NCBI GenBank assembly: GCA_027295745.1
Contig: JAPUKI010000133.1
Location: forward strand, 1-5,098
Origin: Acidobacteriota bacterium
Lineage (GTDB): Bacteria; Acidobacteriota; UBA6911; RPQK01; JADFOI01
DNA: 5,098 nucleotides
Reading direction: 5' to 3'
The notes under the pieces are model-generated. The model was not told the DNA's origin and searched no databases. It was given only the letters and a program-made list of their open reading frames with translations. The translations under genes and the position numbers were made by a program. How positions within the stretch are numbered: the first letter of the stretch is position 1; every line of letters starts with the position of its first letter. Below are positions 1 to 5,098 of the stretch, one piece after another.

Positions 1-361
1 TCCCCGCCGCAGAAAGCAAATCCCCTACAAGCTTGGAAGAGAGCGGTACCCGAGGTTTGTCCTTTCGATCCTGGCGAGCATACCCGTAGTAGGGGATGAC
101 GGCTGTAATCCTCTGGGCTGATGACCTTTTGAAGGCATCAATCATGATCAGCAGTTCCATGAGGTTTTCATTGACGGGCGGAGATGTGGGCTGAATGATG
201 AAGACATCTTTCCCTCGCACATTCTCCAGAATCTGAAAATTTACTTCACCGTCACTGAAGCGCTTGAGCTTCACTTGTCCCAAAGCGACGCCCAAATGAT
301 CACAGATTTCCTGAGCCAGAGGAAGGTTCGCGCTGCCAGAAAAAACCTTGAGGTTGGACAT
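1..361 (-). CDS. prs: Ribose-phosphate pyrophosphokinase (PRPP synthetase), N-terminal 120 codons, cut by the window edge
   Basis: This cytoplasmic enzyme transfers pyrophosphate from ATP to ribose 5-phosphate, making PRPP for purine, pyrimidine, histidine, tryptophan and NAD synthesis. I translated the fragment by hand: it begins MSNLKVFSGSANLPLAQEIC and stays open to base 1. Visible hallmarks are RFSDGE at residues 34-39 (the Phe/Asp/Glu adenine-binding loop), DVFIIQ at 52-57, NENLMELLIMIDA at 64-76 and RITAVIPYYGYARQDRK at 84-100, which holds the ATP-contacting Arg96 and Gln97. The numbering matches the E. coli enzyme without gaps. The family is usually about 310-320 residues, so roughly 60 percent lies beyond the left edge, including the PRPP-binding loop. 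The ATG at 361-359 is two bases after the ispE stop. No clear Shine-Dalgarno sequence precedes it, which suggests translational coupling to ispE. The identification is secure; completeness of the gene cannot be judged. Confidence 0.97.
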   Translation of the reverse strand, partial: MSNLKVFSGSANLPLAQEICDHLGVALGQVKLKRFSDGEVNFQILENVRGKDVFIIQPTSPPVNENLMELLIMIDAFKRSSAQRITAVIPYYGYARQDRKDKPRVPLSSKLVGDLLSAAG

Positions 362-363
362 GA

Positions 364-1293
364 CTATAACCAGAGCAAACCTGAGTTCGTAAGAATTTGC
401 CTATAGTGTTTTCGGGGAAGAGTACGACAGCAAAAAATCTCTCCGATTCCTGCTCGCGTCATGACTGCAGCTGCTTCCTTCACCTGCTTGTCACCGCCAA
501 ACCCCAAAAGCGTTGATCCGCTCCCGCACAGCATCACTCGCTCACAGCCTGCCTTTTTCAGGGCCTCCCGAGCCTCAACAAGAACAGGGTAATGTGCGAA
601 AAGGACGTCTTCGAAATCATTTGCCAGGAAAGACCAACCATCTCCCTTTGGGCCCACGGCCCGGAGAAGATCTCGCATTGTAGTGTCCGCCCATTCCCTT
701 GTCAATTTCCCTGTCCCACCGTATGTTCCCCACTTTCCCAAGGCATAGGCCTCGCGGGTGGAAATCTCAAGATGGGGATACAACAAGAGGAGACTTTTCT
801 GCTGCGGCAGGTCGGGCAAGGGAACCAACTCTGTTCCTCGTCCCCACCCAACGGCGGTGCCACCCACAAGGAAAAAGGGAACGTCCGAGCCCAACTGGAC
901 CGCCAGGTCGACGAGTTCTTTCTCACCGATTTTACTGTCCCACAACTGATTCAGAGCCAACAGGGCCAGGGCTGCGTTGCTGGAGCCTCCCCCCAGACCC
1001 GCTCCGACAGGGATCTTTTTCTGCAGCTTAATCCTGATGCCTGCCCGCGATCCGGTGGTCTGCCTCAGCAGATCAGCAGTCTGGTAGAGAAGGTTGTCTT
1101 TTCCGGAAGCTACCTTTCTCCCTTCGATTTCAAGCTCAATTTCCCGGTTAGAGGTCGTTTCAAAGACAAGCTCATCACACAGGTCAACGGTCTGATAGAT
1201 GGTCCTGATTTGTTGATAGCCGTCACTACGCTGACCCAGAATTCTGAGAGTCCAATTGATCTTTGCGAAGGAAGGAACGGATAGTCGTCTCAA
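364..1293 (-). CDS. ispE: 4-diphosphocytidyl-2-C-methyl-D-erythritol kinase (IspE), TTG start
   Basis: IspE is a cytoplasmic GHMP-family kinase that phosphorylates the 2-hydroxyl of CDP-methylerythritol with ATP, a middle step of the MEP (non-mevalonate) route to isopentenyl diphosphate. The 309-residue product has the family signatures in order: SFAKINWTLRILGQRSDGYQ at 8-27 with the catalytic-type Lys11, the glycine-rich ATP loop PVGAGLGGGSSNAA at 95-108, GSDVPFFLVGGTAVGWGRG at 135-153 with catalytic-type Asp137, and the C-terminal GHMP motif CGSGST at 256-261. Length is slightly above the roughly 280-300 usual for the family, mainly through a short C-terminal tail. There is no ATG before the essential AKIN motif. 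The frame opens directly after the upstream TGA, so the TTG at 1293-1291 is the best start. An AGGT about nine bases upstream of it can serve as ribosome binding site. The gene lies 18 bases after the TPR gene and 2 bases before prs, consistent with one transcript. All key residues are present, so the enzyme should be active. Confidence 0.97.
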   Translation of the reverse strand: MRRLSVPSFAKINWTLRILGQRSDGYQQIRTIYQTVDLCDELVFETTSNREIELEIEGRKVASGKDNLLYQTADLLRQTTGSRAGIRIKLQKKIPVGAGLGGGSSNAALALLALNQLWDSKIGEKELVDLAVQLGSDVPFFLVGGTAVGWGRGTELVPLPDLPQQKSLLLLYPHLEISTREAYALGKWGTYGGTGKLTREWADTTMRDLLRAVGPKGDGWSFLANDFEDVLFAHYPVLVEAREALKKAGCERVMLCGSGSTLLGFGGDKQVKEAAAVMTRAGIGEIFCCRTLPRKHYRQILTNSGLLWL

Positions 1294-1311
1294 CTTGATT
1301 CGACCTGAAGG

Positions 1312-3261
1312 TCAGAGATTCTTTCCAAGAAGGAGTTCCAGGTCAGTCAGTTTCTTCTGAACTTTCTCTTGTTCTTCGTTCTCGGCAAGGGAGACGGAGT
1401 GTCGGTAGTAGGTTCGAGCTCGAGCGTACTGTTTCAGCTTAGAGTAAAGATCTCCCAGATGGTCGTAAATCGTCGGGTCGCTGTCGCTGAGTCTAAGTGC
1501 CAGAAGAAGGTTGGTTTCTGCCAGTTCCAGTTGATTGAGCTTGAAGTAGACCCAACCAAGGCTATCCAGATAGGCACCGTTGTGCGGTTCGATCTCCACG
1601 GCCTTGTTGATGTAATCCAGTGATTCGAGTAAGCGAAGACCCCGGTCGGCGAGCATGTAGCCGAGATAATTGAGGACACCTGCATGTTGGGGATGATTCT
1701 TCAGGATACCTTGAAAAACAGCCTCGGTTTCCTCCAGTTTTCCCTGTCCTTCGTACACGGCTCCCAGTCGGAACCGCATATCCTCGCTGTCTGGGAACCG
1801 CATCATCCCGTCTCTAATCATCCGCTCCGCTTCCTTGTGGTTTTCGTGGTCCACATAAAGCTGGCTGGCCACCAGGTACAATTCTTCCGGACTCGAAGAT
1901 TGAGCGATCTGATTGTTGAGCAGGGCCACGGCCTTTTCCAACTGATTGTCTGCGGAGAGCATCTGTGCATGGGCAACCACTAGATAAGTCTTGTTGGGCT
2001 GTTCTTCATAAGATTGGGCTATGCTCCCCTCCAAGAGCTGTTCACTCAGGCTCAGAGCCTCCTCGAGCCGACCAGCGTCTTTGAGGGCATAAGTCAAATG
2101 TAGCCTGGCGATTTCATCGCCAGGATTTTTTCGGACAACGGCTTGCAACAGCTCAACAGCCTTGTCAAACTGCCTCGTCCGTTGATAGAGGCGTGCCAGG
2201 CTGAGGTCAATGGCATTGATCCTTTGATTCGAATCGCTCATGTCCCGCAAGTGGAGGAAGCGTTCGATGGCTTCCTGGCGCTCTCCCAAAAATGCCATAA
2301 GCTCAGCCAGCTCATAATTGAGCCTGTAGTGGTTGGGATCGTCTTGCAATGCCGTCTTGATGACCTCAGCTGCCTCAGCATACTTGTTGTTTCCTCGCAG
2401 CGCTCGAGCCAGGGAAATATTGATGCGAACGTTCTTCGGAAAGTCTTTCACCAATTCCTGGAGGATGGATGCCGCCTCGACAAACTGATTTTGGTCAGTC
2501 AGCAAAAGCGCCAGCCGGAATCGAATATCGGGATCAGTCGTACTATCGAGCGACTTGCCATAAAGTTCGCTCGCTTTCTCACGTTGACCTGCCTGCTCGT
2601 ACAGGTTCCCCAGCAATTTGAGGTTTTCAAGATTGGTTTCATCATAGGCGAAGGAATGTTCCAGCGACTCGATAGCCTCTTGTATCTCGTTGAGCTCAAT
2701 ATGTGCTCTGGCTTTCAACAAGTAGGCTTGAGACGTCCAGGGCTGCAGCTGACTAAACCGATTCAAGATGTCCACTGTTTTTTGGTAATTCTTCTTGGCT
2801 AGATGAAGTCGGCCCAGGTCGTAAAGTGCCCGGACGTGATCCGGCTCCAGCTCAATCGTTCGCTCGAACGCCTCGATGGCCCGATCCAGTGCCTGAGCCT
2901 GATCTGCGGTGCGAAGAGTGGAATAGATACGGCCCAGGAGAAAGTGGGGAGCACTGCTCTCAGGATCCAGTTTGATGGCTTCCTGGCACTCCTGTATGGC
3001 GCGCCTGTTCTCTCCGGCTTCCCATAAAGTCTCAGCGAACTCCACTCTCAATGCGCCACTTGTCGGATCGAGAGGAATGGCTTTCTCGAACTCGGAGATG
3101 GCTTCACGGTAGTTTTGGCGAGATTCGTGCATCTTGGCCAGACTGAAATGGTAATAGGATCCTGCCAGGTCAGGGGTTTGGGCAAAGAAGTACCCGGAGC
3201 CAAGAAAGGTAAAGAGAATCAACACCGTCAGGCGTTTCATGCGTACTTCATTATGGCACAT
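1312..3261 (-). CDS. Exported tetratricopeptide-repeat protein of about 17 TPRs, function unknown
   Basis: The 649-residue product (numbered from the ATG at 3261) has a short N-terminal export signal and then almost nothing but TPR helix pairs from about residue 34 to 628. Units of 32-39 residues with the usual spacing of small, aromatic and Pro positions can be read throughout. Examples are AISEFEKAIPLDP at 54-66, ALYDLGRLHLAKKNYQKTV at 145-163, YLDSLGWVYFKLNQLELAE at 564-582 and IYDHLGDLYSKLKQYARAR at 598-616. TPR arrays form superhelical scaffolds that bind other proteins or peptides; no catalytic domain is visible, so the partner cannot be named. The unit near 103-140 carries an insertion of a few residues. 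A second ATG at 3240-3238 (Met8) leaves the signal peptide at the very N terminus and may be the true start; neither ATG has a strong ribosome binding site. The gene leads a probable operon with ispE and prs. A role in the periplasm or outer envelope is inference from the signal peptide only. Confidence 0.9.
   Translation of the reverse strand: MCHNEVRMKRLTVLILFTFLGSGYFFAQTPDLAGSYYHFSLAKMHESRQNYREAISEFEKAIPLDPTSGALRVEFAETLWEAGENRRAIQECQEAIKLDPESSAPHFLLGRIYSTLRTADQAQALDRAIEAFERTIELEPDHVRALYDLGRLHLAKKNYQKTVDILNRFSQLQPWTSQAYLLKARAHIELNEIQEAIESLEHSFAYDETNLENLKLLGNLYEQAGQREKASELYGKSLDSTTDPDIRFRLALLLTDQNQFVEAASILQELVKDFPKNVRINISLARALRGNNKYAEAAEVIKTALQDDPNHYRLNYELAELMAFLGERQEAIERFLHLRDMSDSNQRINAIDLSLARLYQRTRQFDKAVELLQAVVRKNPGDEIARLHLTYALKDAGRLEEALSLSEQLLEGSIAQSYEEQPNKTYLVVAHAQMLSADNQLEKAVALLNNQIAQSSSPEELYLVASQLYVDHENHKEAERMIRDGMMRFPDSEDMRFRLGAVYEGQGKLEETEAVFQGILKNHPQHAGVLNYLGYMLADRGLRLLESLDYINKAVEIEPHNGAYLDSLGWVYFKLNQLELAETNLLLALRLSDSDPTIYDHLGDLYSKLKQYARARTYYRHSVSLAENEEQEKVQKKLTDLELLLGKNL
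1378..3162 (-). repeat. Array of about 17 tetratricopeptide repeats within the TPR protein
   Basis: My reading of unit boundaries in residues of the 649-residue form is 35-66, 69-100, 103-140, 141-174, 176-208, 209-243, 244-275, 276-309, 310-343, 345-380, 381-413, 418-456, 457-490, 491-524, 525-559, 560-593 and 594-627. Units are strongly diverged at the sequence level and do not form near-identical DNA repeats, so this is an old array rather than a recent expansion. The longer units (103-140 and 418-456) carry extra loop residues. Exact boundaries are approximate. Confidence 0.8.
3181..3240 (-). other. Signal peptide coding segment of the TPR protein
   Basis: Starting at Met8 of the long reading, the segment reads MKRLTVLILFTFLGSGYFFA: a basic Lys-Arg pair, a hydrophobic core (LTVLILFTFL), then a Gly/Ser turn and a possible signal peptidase I site after FFA, before Gln-Thr-Pro. 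There is no lipobox cysteine, so it does not look like a lipoprotein. An uncleaved membrane anchor is the alternative, because the aromatic residue at -3 is not ideal for cleavage. The placement favours the ATG at 3240 as the start used in the cell. Confidence 0.7.
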
Positions 3262-3385
3262 TCTACTTTAATGTACCCAACGGACCCTTTTCTAGCCGGG
3301 ATCATGCACAAATTTTCTACTGCAGTGCCAGAAACATCCACGCTGCTTGTGGCACTTCGTCACCAAAACCTATCCATCATCCGGG
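3262..3385. other. Intergenic region upstream of the TPR-ispE-prs gene group
   Basis: This 124-base gap is the only substantial non-coding stretch in the window. It should contain the end of the upstream transcript and the promoter of the TPR-ispE-prs group. I see one 7-bp inverted repeat (3324-3356), described separately. I found no convincing -35/-10 pair with normal spacing on the minus strand, and no T-rich tract after the inverted repeat. No RNA gene or conserved riboswitch pattern is evident. Confidence 0.6.
3324..3356. other. Inverted repeat AGTGCCA / TGGCACT with 19-base spacer; possible terminator stem or operator
   Basis: The arms AGTGCCA (3324-3330) and TGGCACT (3350-3356) are perfect reverse complements separated by 19 bases. 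The site lies 30 bases downstream of the stop of the large right-hand gene and about 68 bases upstream of the first possible TPR start. A shorter alternative stem, CCAC/GTGG (3338-3341 with 3349-3352), overlaps it. In the minus direction no U-run follows, so an intrinsic terminator is not well supported. A protein-binding palindrome is equally possible, and a 7-bp stem of this kind may also arise by chance. Confidence 0.3.
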
Positions 3386-5098
3386 CTAAGGATTGATGGG
3401 TTGGGCCGGAACACTTGCCAAAAAGTGGGGATTGCTTGCGAAGAAAAGCTCGAGTCCGACAAGGCCCTGATCGGATGAGATCTGGATGGAACCTCCGATC
3501 AGATCGGGTAAACGGGGAAAGAGTTCCTTCAACAACCGCGATTCCCGCTGGGAGGGTGCAATCGACAAAGAGAGACTGTCCAGCAAGAGGCCGTCAGACC
3601 TGTAGACTTCAACTTGCACGTTGGCGGCGGTAGGACCCGGATTGAGAAGGATAAGACGTGTGGATATACCGAAACGTTGAACCACATGGGAAAAGACGAA
3701 GGTTTCCATCGGGGAACCTTGAAGCAGGAAGCTGGTCATCGCCTGCCCGGAAACACTATGTACTTCGGCATTACCCACGATTCCGGGAATGTCGGTTTCA
3801 ATGAGGATCCATCCCGTCACGGCTCCCTGATCCACCAGGTTAAAAAGTTCGACCACATTTTTCCTGATCGAATGAGCCGCTTCCATCTGCAGTTCCACGG
3901 GCACTGCCAGATCTTCTCCCTGATTTCCTTTCAGTGAGAGGGTGAGGCTAACGGTACCCGTGCCGGCGTTAATCAGGTTGAGAAAAGTCTCGGCACCCGC
4001 GAAGGCCTCGACCTCGGGAATATACAACGTTGTTTCCAGTTCCGTCTCCGGCCCAACCGGAATTCCATTCAGACCTGCCAGGCGTTCAATGTCGAAGTAG
4101 CGCTCAAAGGCAAGAATTCCTGTCTGACTGGAGACCCGCACGTATCCGTCGACAAAGTTTTCGTAGGCCTCTTCTGTGAACACCGCGGTTCGGACCTCCG
4201 CTTCCGGATCCGGTTCGCGCAAAGGAGGTGAGGTCAGGACGCCGGGCGGCAACGCACTGGAGATCTCTTCGATCAGTTCGCCTTCGCTGCTGAAAAGACT
4301 CAGGGTGGCGTCGGTGCTCTCGAGATTGGGGTTCAACAGAGAGACTTCAGTCGCGAAGCCGTCGCGCACCTGCACTTCGGGGAAAATCAGTTCGGTTGAA
4401 GTCCTGAAGTTGGCCAGCCCTCCATCCAGGCGCCTGAGTTGCCTATCTCCGATCAGGAAAAAACTTGCCATTGCAAATTCATCGCTGTCGAAGTTGAGCC
4501 ATCCGTCGATGGTTGAGTCGGGTGTTGCCTGCAAAAGCTCACGAATGGTAAAGGAGGTTTGCTGGTCTGTTCCCAGGACGATGTCCTCGGGCAGCACAAA
4601 GTCGCCAACCTCCTCCGTATTGGGATCGTCCGTAAGGGCTCCGCCCCCGGTATTCACGGCCCTTGTTGTGACCGTCGCAACACGTGAGGAGGTATTGGCC
4701 AGGGTGATGCCGGTAAAGAACTCCTCGTTGGAAAGAAGACGGGGAATCCAGAATCTGCGGGTATCCCTGAACACATCGACAACATTGGCATTGAACTTGA
4801 CTGCCGTGAACAGGGATCCGTTCGGCAACCAGGCCAGATCAAGGGTGGCGGCTGGAACCGTGAACCTGATCCCATCGGTCTCCCGTTCCACATTGGGGCC
4901 GATGTTGATAAAGCGCGTGAAGGCGCCCTGGGTGATATCAAAATCGAGCAGAAAATCGCGGAAAGCCGCGGCCACGAACATCCGGGAACCGTCGCTGGCA
5001 AAAGCGGGACGGGTGGTGGGTCGAAATCCGGAGAGAAAGAAAGGTGGTGGTACCACGGTCAGCTCCTGGGACTGGATATCGACAACGGCAACCGCCCG
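3386..5098 (-). CDS. Large protein with beta-propeller-like segment followed by four tandem beta-sandwich modules; N terminus outside the window
   Basis: The frame is open from the right edge to a TAG at 3388-3386, giving the C-terminal 570 residues; the true start lies beyond base 5098. Residues 1 to about 110 resemble the last blades of a beta-propeller: short strands such as AVAVVDIQ at 2-9, RPAFASDGSRMFVAA at 30-44, LLDFDITQGAF at 50-60 and LDLAWLPNGSLFTAVKFN at 86-103. From residue 117 to 566 four diverged modules of about 100-110 residues follow, each with hydrophobic/polar alternation typical of beta-sandwich folds. The sequence is acidic and has no membrane segment, catalytic motif or visible C-terminal sorting signal; it ends shortly after a final VPAQP. 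Similar modules occur in exported proteins of Acidobacteriota, so a cell-surface or secreted binding or structural role is likely but inferred. A GTG at 5056-5054 with AGGAG upstream could be read as a start. However, propeller-like sequence continues upstream and no signal peptide follows it, so I treat the gene as partial. Confidence 0.85.
   Translation of the reverse strand, partial: RAVAVVDIQSQELTVVPPPFFLSGFRPTTRPAFASDGSRMFVAAAFRDFLLDFDITQGAFTRFINIGPNVERETDGIRFTVPAATLDLAWLPNGSLFTAVKFNANVVDVFRDTRRFWIPRLLSNEEFFTGITLANTSSRVATVTTRAVNTGGGALTDDPNTEEVGDFVLPEDIVLGTDQQTSFTIRELLQATPDSTIDGWLNFDSDEFAMASFFLIGDRQLRRLDGGLANFRTSTELIFPEVQVRDGFATEVSLLNPNLESTDATLSLFSSEGELIEEISSALPPGVLTSPPLREPDPEAEVRTAVFTEEAYENFVDGYVRVSSQTGILAFERYFDIERLAGLNGIPVGPETELETTLYIPEVEAFAGAETFLNLINAGTGTVSLTLSLKGNQGEDLAVPVELQMEAAHSIRKNVVELFNLVDQGAVTGWILIETDIPGIVGNAEVHSVSGQAMTSFLLQGSPMETFVFSHVVQRFGISTRLILLNPGPTAANVQVEVYRSDGLLLDSLSLSIAPSQRESRLLKELFPRLPDLIGGSIQISSDQGLVGLELFFASNPHFLASVPAQPINP
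3401..4750 (-). repeat. Four tandem copies of an approximately 105-residue beta-sandwich-like module
   Basis: The copies are at about 4415-4750, 4061-4390, 3716-4027 and 3401-3703 (residues 117-228, 237-346, 358-461 and 466-566 of the fragment). Each opens with an aromatic/hydrophobic strand: FWIPRLL, LIFPEVQV, LYIPEVEA and FVFSHVVQ. A strand ending in a small or polar turn follows: GITLANTSS, EVSLLNPNL, FLNLINAGT and RLILLNPGP. A late Gly-containing strand comes next: IDGWLNFDSD, VDGYVRVSSQ, VTGWILIETD and IGGSIQISSD. Each copy ends near a Gly/Pro/Ala turn: DGGLA, NGIP, LLQG and SVPA. Pairwise identity by eye is low, so this is ancient duplication at protein level without matching DNA repeats. 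Copies 1 and 2 carry extra acidic, Pro-rich loop residues in their middle. Confidence 0.75.

Noticed and set aside
592..1284. Plus-strand open frame of 230 codons
   Set aside because: It lies wholly antisense to ispE, whose motifs are unambiguous. Its translation is rich in Cys, Pro and Gln with no recognisable domain, as expected of a shadow frame.
2143..2802. Plus-strand open frame of 219 codons
   Set aside because: It is entirely antisense to the TPR array. The regular repeat periodicity is in the minus-strand frame, and long antisense frames are a by-product of that repeat codon pattern.
3262..3323. Sigma70-type promoter candidates (TACATT or TAGAAA as -10 elements) ahead of the TPR gene
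   Set aside because: No matching -35 element lies at 16-18 bases from either, so I could not support a specific promoter call.
3115..3396. Plus-strand open frame of 93 codons that spans the intergenic gap
   Set aside because: It overlaps the signal peptide end of the TPR gene and the last codons of the right-hand gene on the opposite strand. It has no domain, hydrophobic segment or evident ribosome binding site.
4654..5001. Minus-strand open frame of 115 codons in another phase of the right-hand gene
   Set aside because: The product is rich in Pro, Ser and Arg with no pattern, while the overlapping frame encodes coherent beta-strand sequence that is open to the window edge.
5054..5056. GTG preceded by AGGAG as the true start of the right-hand protein
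   Set aside because: The same frame continues without a stop to base 5098 and encodes propeller-like sequence (AVAVVDIQ). No signal peptide follows the GTG. The spacing to AGGAG is acceptable, so this is a likely but not certain rejection.
1..5098. A novel defence, mobile or RNA-based system
   Set aside because: I looked for transposase motifs, terminal inverted repeats, regularly spaced direct repeats, tRNA-like cloverleaves and nuclease or toxin domains. I saw none; the coding content is housekeeping and surface-type genes on a single strand.

Overview
All genes in this window are encoded on the minus strand, so transcription runs from high to low coordinates. The content is chromosomal and mostly housekeeping. 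In transcription order it holds: (1) the C-terminal part of a large repeat-containing protein that enters from beyond the right edge (5098 to 3386); (2) a 124-base intergenic gap (3385 to 3262); (3) a secreted or periplasmic protein with about 17 tetratricopeptide (TPR) repeats (3240 or 3261 to 1312); (4) ispE, the CDP-methylerythritol kinase of the non-mevalonate isoprenoid pathway (1293 to 364); and (5) the first 120 codons of prs, ribose-phosphate pyrophosphokinase, which runs off the left edge (361 to 1).

The TPR gene, ispE and prs are separated by 18 and 2 bases and look like one operon with coupled translation. The ispE-prs order is common in bacteria, where rplY and pth often follow prs; that part would lie outside this window. 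IspE supplies isoprenoid precursors and Prs supplies PRPP for nucleotide, histidine and tryptophan synthesis. The TPR protein carries an export signal and most likely acts as an envelope scaffold. Its link to the two enzymes is probably positional rather than mechanistic.

The protein at the right end combines beta-propeller-like sequence with four diverged copies of a module of about 105 residues predicted to be a beta-sandwich. Modules of this style (an aromatic/Pro start, a 'LLNP' strand, an 'I.GG..I.S..G..G' strand and a 'G.PA' end) are frequent in exported proteins of Acidobacteriota. Together with moderate GC content and a TPR gene beside ispE-prs, this suggests an Acidobacteriota or similar Gram-negative, soil- or sediment-type bacterium. 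This is an inference with moderate confidence; no marker gene in the window settles it.

I found no mobile element, CRISPR array, tRNA, rRNA or toxin-antitoxin pair, and nothing resembling a new defence system. The least described items are the four-module protein, the large TPR protein, and the in-frame TGA-to-TTG junction between the TPR gene and ispE.
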